DNA from: an uncultured Bacteroidales bacterium
Lineage (GTDB): Bacteria; Bacteroidota; Bacteroidia; Bacteroidales; Bacteroidaceae
Assembly (NCBI GenBank): GCA_902776455.1
Contig: CACYQI010000010.1
Coordinates: forward strand, 1-58,043
Direction: 5' to 3'
DNA: 58,043 nucleotides
The notes beneath the pieces were generated by a model. It was not told the DNA's origin. It was given only the letters and a program-made list of their open reading frames with translations, and ran no database searches. The first letter of the stretch is position 1, and each line of letters starts with the position of its first letter. Shown here in pieces: positions 1 through 8,567 of the stretch. Position numbers and translations under genes: made by a program.

Positions 1-172
1 CGACGCCTTCACCGCAGCCAACATCAAGGCCGTCAACGTCCGCTGGACACCCGGCAAGCACTTCCGCAACCTCCGCGACGACGCCTCCTTCCGCCTCGTC
101 CCCGGCAAGAAGGCACAGTCCGAAGCCATCGAGGAAATCAAGAACGAGGAAACCATCCACGGACTTGAGTAA
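1..172 (+). CDS. 3' end of an unidentified protein gene
   Basis: Reading from base 2 gives 56 codons and a TAA at 170-172, ending in ...NEETIHGLE. Codon use is GC-rich at third positions, as in the neighbouring genes, so it is very likely the real end of a gene that begins left of the window. The visible part is charged and hydrophilic, with no membrane segment. I do not recognise the family from this fragment and assign no function. No clear terminator hairpin follows; the next 200 bases contain type A palindromic repeats. Confidence 0.6.
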   Translation, partial: DAFTAANIKAVNVRWTPGKHFRNLRDDASFRLVPGKKAQSEAIEEIKNEETIHGLE

Positions 173-400
173 GAAGACCAAGACCCAAGACCAATACCCC
201 CTCTAACTCCCCCATAAAGGGGGAGAACCGAAGGAAAAGCCAACTCAGCCGCGAAAGACTCCCTCTCTTATATGCCCCCCTAACGGTTCCCCCCTCCTTT
301 GGAGGGGACGGGGGAGGCTTTTGGGGAGGGTCTTTCACCAACATATCAAACACGCGATTTTGACACACACACTTTCAATTGTCAATTAAGAATTTTGTTG

Positions 401-408
401 TACCTTTG
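401..408 (+). promoter_or_regulatory. Bacteroidetes-type -7 box (TACCTTTG)
   Basis: TACCTTTG matches the TAnnTTTG -7 consensus of the Bacteroidetes primary sigma factor. No start codon with a sensible ORF follows, but a stretch able to form several helices begins about 7-20 bases downstream. This suggests that the box drives a non-coding RNA. Confidence 0.55.
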
Positions 409-414
409 CAGTAC

Positions 415-619
415 ACAGAGCCTATAAGGGCAACAAAATTTCTACTATCGTAGATGAGAATTCTGTTCTTTATCTTGACAACGACTATTCTGCGATAGCT
501 ATATATAGTAGTCCATGCTTAGAACAAAGCGCGGATAGCTGCATAAGGTGAGTTGAGAGGCTTCGAGGCTAACATTCCACGTTATCCACTAACTTCCTGC
601 ATGCAGCAACGCCCTACAC
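415..619 (+). ncRNA. Candidate structured non-coding RNA of about 200 nt
   Basis: There is no ORF here, yet the DNA sits directly behind a good -7 box and is not made of the dispersed repeats that fill other gaps. Complementary segments suggest a closed multibranch fold: 427-431 (AGGGC) with 611-615 (GCCCT), a hairpin at 441-454 (TCTAC/GTAGA), 465-469 with 521-525 (GTTCT/AGAAC) enclosing 483-487 with 509-513, and a long hairpin closed by 533-539 (GGATAGC) with 581-587 (GTTATCC). Size and free-standing promoter would fit 6S RNA, but the branched fold does not look like a 6S rod. Class unknown; both ends are estimates. Confidence 0.4.
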
Positions 620-668
620 AGCACGCCGTGAAAATGATAAACACTCGTCACTCGTCACTTTTTGGTCT

Positions 669-806
669 AACATGTTGGAAATAAGCTAATGACGAGGTGA
701 CAGTACTGTCACCCTACCGTCACCCTATCGTCACCCTCTCGTCACCTCGCATCCTATTGAATCACAATGCTATAACCGTGAAGGTGACGGGGTGACGGTA
801 GAGTTT
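669..806. repeat. Inverted array locus 1 (GTCACC motif)
   Basis: A perfect 18-bp palindrome (GGTGACAGTACTGTCACC, 696-713) opens an array of four 11-bp units of the form CGTCACCCTAT at 707-749. A spacer of roughly 30 bp follows, then two inverted copies (GGTGACGG, GGTGACGG) at about 783-800. The architecture matches three other gene-free loci in this window. It could be an iteron-like protein-binding array, a regulatory remnant or a nucleic-acid hairpin. No gene lies in it. Confidence 0.7.
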
Positions 807-939
807 CAAATTTTGAGGCAAAGGGGGGAGTTGATTATGCTGCACACAAAGTGGAGGTTAGCGATTAGGAATAATGCTATTCTCTAACTGCTAACCTCTA
901 TGTGCTAACGTTTCATCTATCCCGCAGGGACGGGGAAGT

Positions 940-1401
940 TTAGCGCAGGCGGTCGAGCGAGCGGACTAACTTCTCGTCGTGACGTATGCCCCGGTATGCG
1001 AGGCAGAGCAGGATGAGGGCTACGGCTGGCAGGGCGGCTGTCCAATGGGGTCGCCATGATGCCGTGAGTTCTGCTACAAGCAGACGGCTGATGATGCCGT
1101 AGGCGATGTACCAGCAGACGAGCAGGATGATGCTGAATGTGGCGAGCCGCATCTGAAGGGTGCGACGCTTGTAGAGCCAGATGTCGAAGAAGGTGACTGC
1201 CGTGGCGATGACGAGCAGGGCCATAAGTACGGGACAGAAATAGAACATGTGTTCTTTCTCTGCCGACACGAGCCATAGGTTGTACATATCGACTGTTTCT
1301 GTGCCTTCGGTTGTGAGCAAATGCGCGATGGGCGTAGAGAGACAGCCGATGCAGAGGATGGTGGCAAGAAGCAGGTAGATGGTCTGTATGCGTTGTATCA
1401 T
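940..1401 (-). CDS. DUF4293 family inner-membrane protein
   Basis: The 153-residue protein begins MIQRIQTIYLLLATILCIG and has four hydrophobic segments, at about residues 7-25, 55-75, 84-105 and 112-132, with a basic C-terminus. Length, start and topology match the DUF4293 family, which is largely confined to Bacteroidetes and has no known function. It lies 3 bp downstream of the RNA polymerase omega gene, in the order bamD-rpoZ-DUF4293 that is common in this phylum, so the two are probably co-transcribed. The next conserved neighbour often seen in relatives (coaBC) is absent here; a repeat-rich gap follows instead. Confidence 0.85.
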   Translation of the reverse strand: MIQRIQTIYLLLATILCIGCLSTPIAHLLTTEGTETVDMYNLWLVSAEKEHMFYFCPVLMALLVIATAVTFFDIWLYKRRTLQMRLATFSIILLVCWYIAYGIISRLLVAELTASWRPHWTAALPAVALILLCLAYRGIRHDEKLVRSLDRLR

Positions 1402-1404
1402 CGT

Positions 1405-1740
1405 TCAGTCGAGCAGGGAGGCCTCTTTGCTGGGGTTGCGGAAGTAGATCTTGCCGTCGATGAATTCCTGTGTAGCCATGAGGGTTGGCTTGGGAAGCTT
1501 CTCGTAGTAGCGGCTGATTTCTATCTGTTCGCGATTCTCGAACACTTCGTCGAGGTTGTCCTGTGTGCTGGCGAACTCAGAGAGTTTCTTGCTCAGTTCC
1601 TGCTTGATATCGGCAGAAATCTGATTGGCGCGCTTGGAGATGATGACTACGCTCTCGTAGATGTTTCCGGTCTCTTCGCACAGATTCATTACGTCTCTGG
1701 TAACTGTGTCGGTAGGTGCTGAAATTTTCTTGTAATCCAT
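1405..1740 (-). CDS. rpoZ: DNA-directed RNA polymerase omega subunit (RpoZ/Rpb6-like)
   Basis: The 111-residue protein starts MDYKKISAPTDTVTRDVMNL and matches the Bacteroidetes omega/Rpb6 family, a small subunit that helps assemble and stabilise the beta-prime subunit of RNA polymerase. The conserved core (SVVIISKRANQISADIKQEL, about residues 30-49) holds the motif shared by omega and eukaryotic Rpb6; the C-terminal part is a Bacteroidetes extension. It sits between bamD and a DUF4293 gene on the same strand. The 344 bp separating it from bamD are mostly repeats, so its promoter is not obvious. Confidence 0.85.
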   Translation of the reverse strand: MDYKKISAPTDTVTRDVMNLCEETGNIYESVVIISKRANQISADIKQELSKKLSEFASTQDNLDEVFENREQIEISRYYEKLPKPTLMATQEFIDGKIYFRNPSKEASLLD

Positions 1741-2084
1741 GATATAATTTACTATTTGACGATTTACTATTTACGATTTATTTACGATTTAGCCATTTAA
1801 CCATTTACTTCCCCCTTCCTCCCTTCCCCCTCTCCCACGGGAGAGGGTTGAGGAGAGGCCATTTAATTTTCGATTTGACTATTTACAATTTACGATTTAT
1901 TTACTATTTAGTAATTTAGCTGACCCTCTCTCCAACTCTAAGACCCCCCTTAGGGAGAGTGGAGAGCTTTTTCCCGTCAGTAAGCCTCCCCTCGGGGCAA
2001 TTGCCCGTTAAAAGCGGAGCAATTGGGGAGTGTAAGCGACGGAGGCCCGAAGGGTTTGGAGGGGGTCGAGGGGGTCTTCTTTAT
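1741..2084. repeat. Repeat-filled gap (types C and A)
   Basis: This gap between bamD and rpoZ is built almost wholly from phrase C (TTTACTATTTGACGATTTAC and variants) and GC-rich palindromes of type A (CTCTCCCACGGGAGAGGG, then related CTCCC/GGGAG hairpins). No ORF, promoter box or RNA gene was recognised. Confidence 0.75.
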
Positions 2085-3086
2085 TTATGATTTCTTTTGC
2101 CAAGTGAACTTTTTAATATATTTCTGCTGCTTCAGATTTTCCACATCCTTTTTGGCTCTCTCCGATTCTTGCATCTCTTTCAGAGCCTCTTTCGCATCGT
2201 CGTTCTTTTTCTTCTTGCTTAATTCGTCTTCTTCCGGCAGGCTGCCTTTCCTCTCTACGACGCGTTCGGAGTAATCGAAGATTGCGTTCGCCTCTTTCAG
2301 GTACTTGCTTTCGGGGTAGTCGTTCTGGAAGGCATAGTATTCGTCGATGGTGTCGCGGTAGCGCTCGAGGCGTTTTTCTTCTACGCTGTGTCGTGCCAGC
2401 AGGTACTTGGCCCGAAGGATGAGGACGGAGAGGTCTTCGCGGAGCTGCACTGAGGCGTAGGGATAGTCCTTGAGGGCGTTCTGTGCTGTGATGACGCAGG
2501 CTTCGTAGTTGTTGCCGCCGTAGATGGAGTTGAGCGTGTAGGTGCCGAGGTCGTAGTAGAGCTTGGCTGCGAGATACTCCTTTCTGACGAGCTTGTCCTG
2601 CATTTCGTAGATGACTTGCTGCGCTTGCGACTTGAGGGTCGTCTCGGGGCAGTAGTCGAGGAAGCTCTGGTACTCGTTGATGGCTTCCATGGTGCTTGTC
2701 TGGTCGAGGCGTATGTCGGGTGTCTGCTTGTAGAGCGCGTAGCCGCTGTTGTAGCGAGCCATTTCCATGTAGTGCCCCTTGGGGTAGGACTGGTAGTACT
2801 TCTTGAAGAACATGGCTGCCGACTCGTAGTCTTTGGCTTTCATGTTGCTTTCCGCGAGCATGTAGAGGCTTTCCTCACCGAATGGGGTACCTTTCAGCAG
2901 GGTCAGCAGGGAGCCGAATAGCTCGGCTGCCTGATGATAGTTGCCCGACATGTAGAGGGCTTTGGCGGCCTCGTACTTGTATTCATAGTCGCCATTCTTG
3001 AGCACGGCATTGTACTCGCTGCAGGCGGTGAGCAAGAGCGAGCATGCGACGAGAAGCAGGAACAAGAGACGATGCATTTTCTTCAT
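2085..3086 (-). CDS. bamD: Outer-membrane assembly lipoprotein BamD
   Basis: BamD is the TPR lipoprotein of the BAM complex, which folds beta-barrels into the outer membrane. The chosen ATG gives 333 residues with a lipoprotein signal (MKKMHRLLFLLL, then LLLTAC) whose Cys would be lipidated. TPR-like helices follow: YEAAKALYMSGNYHQAAELF, then a repeat around ESLYMLAESNMKAKDYESA. An in-frame TTG four codons upstream lies inside the promoter -7 box and is unlikely to be used. Only about 9 bases separate that box from the ATG, so the mRNA is probably almost leaderless. The C-terminal ~60 residues are Lys/Glu-rich and may form a coiled coil. Confidence 0.88.
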   Translation of the reverse strand: MKKMHRLLFLLLVACSLLLTACSEYNAVLKNGDYEYKYEAAKALYMSGNYHQAAELFGSLLTLLKGTPFGEESLYMLAESNMKAKDYESAAMFFKKYYQSYPKGHYMEMARYNSGYALYKQTPDIRLDQTSTMEAINEYQSFLDYCPETTLKSQAQQVIYEMQDKLVRKEYLAAKLYYDLGTYTLNSIYGGNNYEACVITAQNALKDYPYASVQLREDLSVLILRAKYLLARHSVEEKRLERYRDTIDEYYAFQNDYPESKYLKEANAIFDYSERVVERKGSLPEEDELSKKKKNDDAKEALKEMQESERAKKDVENLKQQKYIKKFTWQKKS

Positions 3087-3095
3087 ATCAAGGCG

Positions 3096-3103
3096 CAAAG
3101 ATA
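3096..3103 (-). promoter_or_regulatory. -7 box TATCTTTG for bamD
   Basis: On the minus strand TATCTTTG fits the TAnnTTTG consensus and lies 9 bases before the bamD ATG. It overlaps the alternative TTG start, which argues for the ATG. Confidence 0.6.
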
Positions 3104-3162
3104 TGATTTTTTGCGGATTCTGCCAAAACTGCTCTCATAAAAAAGGGCTTAGGATGCTGTTT

Positions 3163-4290
3163 TTAACGATTATTGGCTTTCTTGGGGTCGTAAATGGCTA
3201 CTCCGACAAACGAATCGGCGCATCCGTAGAAGAGAAACCACTTTCCGCGGAAGGGTACGAGTCCTTCGGTGAAGACGGTACCAGAGGGGTACTGTCCGCT
3301 CTTCTCGAAGGAGTCTTGGGGGTAGAAGTAGGGGTAGTCGAGGCGGTCGAGCAGGCGGGTCGGGTCGTGGGAGGAGAAGAGGGCTTGCCCGGCACAATAG
3401 GCTCCGGAGGCATAGCGTGGGTCGCCGTCGTTGCCTCCGCGGTTCTTTCCGTTGTAGAAGAGGATGATGCCCTTGCGGGTCTTGATGGCAGGCGGCCCGC
3501 ATTCCACGAGCTGGCTGTCGAAGTAGCCTTTGCGGGTGTCCATGACGTGCAGCAGCTTGCCGTCGGGGGCCAGCATGGGTGTCCAGTGTATCAGGTCGGT
3601 GCTTGTGGCGATGTTGACGAAGTTTTCGCCCCAGTACATGAGGTATTTCCCTTTGATGCGAGCGATGACTTGGCGGCCGTTCTTCATCTCGGTCACGATG
3701 GAACCCGACTTGGAGTAGCCTTTGCTCAGCTGGCTTTTGTGGGCATCGGAGAAGATGGGACCGTGTTTCGTCCAATGGACGAGGTCGCGCGATGTGGCGA
3801 CGCTAAGCCGGGCAAGCTTGTGGTTCCAACTGGTGTAGGTCATTACGTAAAGGCCGTCTTCGGTCATGCAGACACGCGGGTCTTCGCATCCTCCGGGCAC
3901 GTCGAAGTCGGTCCATTCGTCGCCACCGGGGAAGAGGACGGGGGAGCCGTGATGTTGGAAGTGGATGCCGTCTTCGCTGAAAGCATAGCCGATGCGCGAG
4001 GTGCGGGAGCCGATGCCTTTGGCGATGTTGTCCTCGGCGCGATAGAGGAGGGCGATGCCGCCGTTGAACACGGTAGCGGCAGGATTGAACGTCTCGCTGT
4101 TCTCCCATTGAGCCACCTTGCCGTGCATCGGGCAGAAGAAGCGACTCGTCGTGTCGGGGCGTACGATAGGGTTGATACCAGCAGGCCGCTCGAAGCCGAG
4201 CCAAGCCCATTTCTTCTCAGTATTCGGCACTTTCTGTGCCTGCAGAGGAAGCATCAAAGCAAATGATGCTAAAAGGAATAGGGACATCAT
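3163..4290 (-). CDS. Secreted GH130 glycoside phosphorylase/hydrolase (beta-mannoside-active family)
   Basis: The 375-residue protein has a signal peptide (hydrophobic LFLLASFALMLPLQAQ) and a five-bladed propeller fold typical of GH130. Family motifs are clear: FNPAATVFNGGIALLYRAED (about residues 69-88), the SRIGYAFSEDGIHF blade and GGCEDPRV with the conserved Glu-Asp-Pro-Arg. GH130 enzymes act on beta-mannosides, some as phosphorylases and others as hydrolases. The export signal favours a periplasmic hydrolase acting on beta-1,2- or beta-1,4-linked mannosides, but that is inference. It stands alone, with no SusC/D pair nearby. Confidence 0.85.
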   Translation of the reverse strand: MMSLFLLASFALMLPLQAQKVPNTEKKWAWLGFERPAGINPIVRPDTTSRFFCPMHGKVAQWENSETFNPAATVFNGGIALLYRAEDNIAKGIGSRTSRIGYAFSEDGIHFQHHGSPVLFPGGDEWTDFDVPGGCEDPRVCMTEDGLYVMTYTSWNHKLARLSVATSRDLVHWTKHGPIFSDAHKSQLSKGYSKSGSIVTEMKNGRQVIARIKGKYLMYWGENFVNIATSTDLIHWTPMLAPDGKLLHVMDTRKGYFDSQLVECGPPAIKTRKGIILFYNGKNRGGNDGDPRYASGAYCAGQALFSSHDPTRLLDRLDYPYFYPQDSFEKSGQYPSGTVFTEGLVPFRGKWFLFYGCADSFVGVAIYDPKKANNR

Positions 4291-4524
4291 GAGTTAAGAG
4301 TTAAGAGTGAAGAATCCTAGATAATTTACTATTTGACGATCCTAAATAATTTACTATTTGACAATCCTAGATAATTTACTATTTGACTATTTACTATTTA
4401 TTTACAATTTAGTAATTTAACCATTTACTTCCCATTTCTCCCTCTCCCGGGGAGAGGGAGAAGTCCTTCCCTTTAGGGGAGGATTTAGGAGAGGCTGTGG
4501 GGGTTAGGGGGTCTTTTTCAATTT
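4291..4524. repeat. Repeat mosaic (types C, A, B)
   Basis: Three tandem copies of a phrase like CCTAGATAATTTACTATTTG lie near 4315-4385. They are followed by type A palindromes (CTCCCGGGGAGAGGGAG) and a type B stretch. No gene is visible. Confidence 0.7.
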
Positions 4525-5193
4525 TCAGCCTCTCCCCAACCCTCTCCCGCGGGAGAGGGAGTTATTCCCCCTAAAGGGGGTTAGGGGGTCTTTTTCAACT
4601 TTCAATTTCTTTACTGCCTTCGAGACGACATATCCTCGGAAGGGGTTCTCGATGGTTTGCAGGGCGATGCCGTTGAGCATCTCGGGTTCTAGCACGTGGT
4701 GAAGGTCGTCGGTGATGCCTGTACCGATGAGTTTTAGCACCGCTTCTTTCTGTGTCCAAAGGCGTGTGAAAACGAGGTCGGGGAAGGGGTCTGCAAGGAT
4801 GGCGTCCGCTTCCTCTTGGCTCATTGTGTATCGCACAAGATCCTCTTTGGCTGGGCGGATGTGCTCAATGTCCAAGCCACAAGGATGGTCGCTGACCAGA
4901 CAGCCGACGGCTTCTTTGCAATGACTGATACTGAAGTGTATCTCGGGGTGCTCTGCGAGAAAAGGCTTGCCGTGCTCGTTGAAGCAGAAGGCTGGTTTGC
5001 CGCCGATGCCAAAGAGCTGTCGAAGCCCTCGAAGCAGTTCGATGTAGCCCACAGCACAATCGCGTCGGCCCTGAGGAAACTTGAAGCGCAAGGCAGCTTC
5101 GCGTCGCCATTCGGGCAGAAAGCCGAGAAGCATTTCCGTCTGCGCTTCGCTCAACGCAGAGACATGGTCGTTGATGCAGAGAATTTCTTTCAT
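4525..5193 (-). CDS. 4'-phosphopantetheinyl transferase (Sfp/AcpT type)
   Basis: This enzyme transfers phosphopantetheine from CoA to a serine of carrier proteins. The ATG at 5191-5193 (MKEILCINDHVSAL) gives 222 residues; an upstream TTG adds four residues and is less likely. Motifs present are the FSISHCKEAVGCLVS block, CGLDIEHIRP (Mg-binding Asp and Glu) and FTRLWTQKEAVLKLIGTG (the WxxKEA motif). The last ~28 residues ([17 protein letters not shown]...) are encoded by type B and A repeats and closely match the C-terminal tail of the MMPL exporter at 34.6 kb. It could activate the two carrier-protein domains encoded at 25.6 and 35.0 kb. Confidence 0.85.
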   Translation of the reverse strand: MKEILCINDHVSALSEAQTEMLLGFLPEWRREAALRFKFPQGRRDCAVGYIELLRGLRQLFGIGGKPAFCFNEHGKPFLAEHPEIHFSISHCKEAVGCLVSDHPCGLDIEHIRPAKEDLVRYTMSQEEADAILADPFPDLVFTRLWTQKEAVLKLIGTGITDDLHHVLEPEMLNGIALQTIENPFRGYVVSKAVKKLKVEKDPLTPFRGNNSLSRGRGLGRG

Positions 5194-5451
5194 AGATTCT
5201 AGCAAATCAACTTTCTAAGTGGTTAGAGGTTAGAGGTTCTTTGCGTCGCCTTCGGCGAAGTGAAGAGTGAAGAGTTTGCTACCGCCATAACTTTCTTCTT
5301 GTGGTTAGAGGTTAGAAGTTAGAGGTTAGAGGATATTTGGGGATGCTGAAGGGGCAAAGGTGTCCTCTAACCTCTTACCTCTAACCTCTAACCTCTTTTC
5401 AATTTTCAATTTTCAACTTTCAATTTTCAACTTTATTCCCCCTAAAGGGGG
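5194..5451. repeat. Repeat mosaic (types E, D, B, A)
   Basis: The gap contains tandem GTTAGAGGTTAGAGGT units in both orientations (about 5220-5240, 5298-5330 and 5361-5395), a CGCCTTCGGCGAAGTGAAGA hairpin unit, and TTTTCAATTTTCAACTTTC runs. No gene is visible. Confidence 0.7.
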
Positions 5452-6792
5452 TTAGGGGGTCTTTTTAAATTTTCTTATTGCCAGCAGGCACACAGGGGCT
5501 GATAGCGCGTTGACGAGGAAGAAGACTTCGTACCCGAGCCTCTCTACCATCCAACCGCTGAGGGCCATGGGCAGAAACATGGCGGCTGCTACGAGGGGAA
5601 TCTGCAACATGCCGATGGAAGCGGCGTAGCGCGAACCCGAAACGGCACTCACGGGAAGCCTGCACACGCCAAGTCCCATGCCGAAGAGCAGCTGCGCCGT
5701 CATCGTACAACAGCAGAGCATCCATAGCGACTGAGGCGGACTGTAGGTCATTCCCCAATAGACAAACGGAGAGAGCACAAGGCTGAAAGCCATTGGCCAG
5801 AAGCAACGCTGGAGGCCGTAGTGCCTGATGAACCACCAACCGATGGCTATGCCGAGGCTGAAGGCTATCACCCCCACCGTGCCTTGCGCAAAGCCTATCT
5901 CCTGCATGGTACATTGCAAACCGCCTCGCGCATGCGTATCATATAAATATAGTACGCGCGCGAAGAACATCAGCCCTTGTGGCAAGAGGAGGAAGAAGAG
6001 GAGGAAGAACCATCCCACAGCCCCTTCTCTGCTCGTCCATCTTCCTGCCTTTTGTCCGCTCTCGCCTCGGAGGTATGCTTTCCCCTCTTTGCTTTCCTTG
6101 CAAGCTCTGACGCTTCTCTCCAAGGGGGACGAAGGGAGTAGGCAGTTGGTCAGACTTAGCATGAGGAAGAGTCCCGCCACGACATAGCATCCCAACGACC
6201 ACGAGTAGCGTATCTGTCGGAAATACACTTGCAGCGTGCCAACAAGGAAGATGAGTGCTCCGTAGGTGAAGATGACGGCTATCTGCGAGCAGACATGGCG
6301 CGGAACCATCAGAAGTCGGCGGAAGAAGGAGCGCAAGCGGCTCTCGTAGTACATGCGGGCCGTCAGTTCGTGCCAAGCACAGAAGAGACTGACCAACAGC
6401 AAGGCGAGGAACACCGCCACTGGTCCCCGATTGAAGGAGAAGGCCAGCAGGATGAGCGCGACGAAGAGGAGCGCCTCTACGATGTGTACCATCTGCCCGA
6501 AGTGCCCTACCCTTCTCACCCACGGACGCATGAACGACTTCAGCACCCACGGCACGAAGAGGAGCGCGGAGCAAAGCGTTGCCCATGCCGGTGCCACGTC
6601 CAGTTGGAGCAGCATCAGCAGCGCAACGTAAGTCACCATTGCCCCCGGTATCTCTTCCGCGGCAAAGAGGGTGAGGAAACGAAGGCCTCCCCCGTCCCCT
6701 CCAAAGGAAGGGGGAACGGAGTCGCCTTGACTCCCTCTCTTTTGGAGAGGGCTGGGGAGAGGCTTTTTAGTAGCTTCTTGCGATGAGGACAC
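5452..6792 (-). CDS. Major facilitator superfamily transporter (AmpG/muropeptide-like)
   Basis: A 446-residue membrane protein with about 12 hydrophobic segments. The first helix ([20 protein letters not shown]) resembles the AmpG and related MFS group, which imports muropeptides or similar solutes; the substrate here is unknown. The only start ahead of helix 1 is a GTG at 6790-6792, inside the last codons of proS, so the genes would overlap by 26 bp. Residues 8-36 (about [10 protein letters not shown] to GGDGGG) are encoded by a type A palindromic repeat. An ATG within helix 1 is possible but would truncate it. A second Ser/Arg/Glu-rich insert interrupts the central cytoplasmic loop. Confidence 0.75.
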   Translation of the reverse strand: MSSSQEATKKPLPSPLQKRGSQGDSVPPSFGGDGGGLRFLTLFAAEEIPGAMVTYVALLMLLQLDVAPAWATLCSALLFVPWVLKSFMRPWVRRVGHFGQMVHIVEALLFVALILLAFSFNRGPVAVFLALLLVSLFCAWHELTARMYYESRLRSFFRRLLMVPRHVCSQIAVIFTYGALIFLVGTLQVYFRQIRYSWSLGCYVVAGLFLMLSLTNCLLPSSPLERSVRACKESKEGKAYLRGESGQKAGRWTSREGAVGWFFLLFFLLLPQGLMFFARVLYLYDTHARGGLQCTMQEIGFAQGTVGVIAFSLGIAIGWWFIRHYGLQRCFWPMAFSLVLSPFVYWGMTYSPPQSLWMLCCCTMTAQLLFGMGLGVCRLPVSAVSGSRYAASIGMLQIPLVAAAMFLPMALSGWMVERLGYEVFFLVNALSAPVCLLAIRKFKKTP

Positions 6793-8248
6793 GTGCCTTG
6801 CTGGGTTTGCCTGTTACCATATCCACGCCTTCTGTCTGCTCAAAACCGAAGGGCACGCAGCGGATGGTAGCCTGCGTCTCTTCCTTGATGCGGGCTTCCG
6901 TCTCGGCTGTGCCGTCCCAATGGCAGAGGAAGAAGCCGCCGTCCTTGACGCGCTCCTTGAACTCTTCGTAGTTCTCGCACTCGTAGATATGGGCGTCGCG
7001 GAAGGCTTTGGCCTTGGTGAAGATGTTCTTCTGTATGTCGTCGAGGAGCGTCTTGACGTAGTCGGCGATGCCGTCCAAGGGGCGCGTCTCTTTCTCCAAC
7101 GTGTCGCGACGCATCACTTCCACCGTACCGTTCTCCAAGTCCCTTGCACCCAGCACGAGACGCACGGGCACGCCCTTCAGCTCGTAGTCGGCGAACTTGA
7201 AGCCCGGACGTTTGTTGTCGGCGTTGTCGTACTTGACGCTGATGCCCATCCGCTTCAGCTCGTCGATGATGGGAGCCACGGCAGCATCCACGGCTGCCAT
7301 CTGTTCGGGCTTGCCGCCAATGGGGATGATGACCACCTGAATGGGCGCCAATGCAGGCGGCAGCACAAGGCCGTTGTCGTCGCTATGCGTCATGATGAGC
7401 GCGCCCATGAGTCGGGTGCTCACGCCCCAAGAGGTAGCCCAAGCGTATTCGGGTTTGTTCTCCTTGTTGAGGAACTGCACCTCGAAGGCCTTGCCGAAGT
7501 TCTGTCCGAGGAAGTGGCTCGTGCCGCTCTGCAAAGCCTTACCGTCCTGCATCATGGCCTCGATGGTATAGGTGTCGAGCGCACCAGCAAAACGCTCCGT
7601 CTCGCTCTTGACGCCCTGTACTACCGGCACGGCCATGTACTCCTCGGCAAACTTGGCATAGACTTTGAGCATCTGCTGGGCACGTGCCTCGGCTTCTTCG
7701 CGAGTGGCGTGGGCCGTGTGCCCTTCTTGCCAAAGGAACTCGCTGGTGCGCAGGAAGAGACGGGTGCGCATCTCCCAACGCATCACGTTGCACCACTGGT
7801 TCACCAGCAGGGGAAGGTCGCGATAGGACTGTATCCAATTCTTGAAGGTGTTCCAAATGATGGTTTCCGACGTCGGACGGATGATGAGTTCCTCTTCCAA
7901 TCGGGCTGCGGGATCTACCACAACGCCGTCATGTGTCTCGTTGGTTTTCAGGCGATAGTGTGTCACCACGGCACACTCCTTAGCGAAGCCTTCCACGTGC
8001 TCCGCCTCTTTCGAAAGGAAGCTCTTCGGGATGAGCAGCGGGAAGTAGGCATTCTGTACGCCCGTCTCCTTGAACATATCGTCGAGCGTGCGTTGCATCT
8101 TCTCCCAGATAGCATAGCCATAGGGCTTGATTACCATGCAACCCCTCACGTCGCTCTGCTCGGCCAAGTCGGCCTTCACCACCAATTCGTTGTACCACTT
8201 GCTGTAGTCCTCACTCCTTTTTGTAAGGAAATCCAATTCTTTTGCCAT
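6767..8248 (-). CDS. proS: Proline--tRNA ligase (archaeal/eukaryotic type)
   Basis: It charges tRNA-Pro with proline. At 493 residues it has the short class II architecture without the bacterial editing insertion: motif 1 and 2 region ([20 protein letters not shown], then [20 protein letters not shown] and [20 protein letters not shown]), the motif 3 region near [20 protein letters not shown], an anticodon-binding domain ([11 protein letters not shown]), and the terminal Tyr typical of this form (LIARSY). It starts at a clear ATG; the 319-bp leader contains a 22-bp tandem repeat. The MFS gene downstream overlaps its 3' end. Confidence 0.95.
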   Translation of the reverse strand: MAKELDFLTKRSEDYSKWYNELVVKADLAEQSDVRGCMVIKPYGYAIWEKMQRTLDDMFKETGVQNAYFPLLIPKSFLSKEAEHVEGFAKECAVVTHYRLKTNETHDGVVVDPAARLEEELIIRPTSETIIWNTFKNWIQSYRDLPLLVNQWCNVMRWEMRTRLFLRTSEFLWQEGHTAHATREEAEARAQQMLKVYAKFAEEYMAVPVVQGVKSETERFAGALDTYTIEAMMQDGKALQSGTSHFLGQNFGKAFEVQFLNKENKPEYAWATSWGVSTRLMGALIMTHSDDNGLVLPPALAPIQVVIIPIGGKPEQMAAVDAAVAPIIDELKRMGISVKYDNADNKRPGFKFADYELKGVPVRLVLGARDLENGTVEVMRRDTLEKETRPLDGIADYVKTLLDDIQKNIFTKAKAFRDAHIYECENYEEFKERVKDGGFFLCHWDGTAETEARIKEETQATIRCVPFGFEQTEGVDMVTGKPSKARVLIARSY

Positions 8249-8303
8249 AGATGTATTCTTTATTCAGTTTATGTATCCCGTAAAACACACAGTGCCGTCT
8301 CGT

Positions 8304-8369
8304 CAGTACTCCCACGGGAAAACTCCAGTACTCCCACGGGAAAACTCCAGTACTCCCACGGTGGGACTG
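8304..8369. repeat. 22-bp direct repeat, three copies
   Basis: CAGTACTCCCACGGGAAAAC(TC) starts at 8304, 8326 and 8348; the third copy diverges at CGGTGGGACTG. It lies in the gap between the divergent proS and the OmpA-like gene. Each unit holds a short CCCACGGG palindrome. This is too few and too closely spaced for a CRISPR array. Confidence 0.75.
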
Positions 8370-8509
8370 GGGACATGCCGTGTGCTTCCGTGGGATGACA
8401 GCCTGCCTGAAAAGGCTTTATCGGCCTTAACGCGAGTGCAAAAGTACAAAAAAAAGTTTATAATTCATAATAAATCCCCTTTCTTCATCCTACATTCTTC
8501 ATTTTTTCG

Positions 8510-8517
8510 TACCTTTG
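8510..8517 (+). promoter_or_regulatory. -7 box TACCTTTG for the OmpA-like lipoprotein gene
   Basis: TACCTTTG followed by GCAGG lies 50 bases upstream of the ATG at 8568. The leader ends in an A-rich stretch (ACACGAAAAA) next to the start, typical of efficient Bacteroidetes translation. Confidence 0.65.
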
Positions 8518-8567
8518 CAGGCAAAATCAGGAAACAAGGATTTATTAACAGATTAAAACACGAAAAA

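Noticed and set aside
173-400. 76-codon minus-strand ORF at 138-368
   Set aside because: It reads through type A palindromes and the end of the upstream gene.
3098-3098. TTG starts for bamD, the SNF2 gene (23673) and ribE (14832)
   Set aside because: In each case the TTG lies within the TATCTTTG promoter box, and a good ATG is a short distance downstream.
8304-8369. 22-bp repeats as a CRISPR array
   Set aside because: The copies are directly adjacent, with no spacers, and there are no cas genes. The same applies to 53658-53723.
6920-8398. 492-codon ORF on the plus strand opposite proS
   Set aside because: It is the antisense shadow of a clear proline--tRNA ligase; it is rich in His and Val and matches no family.
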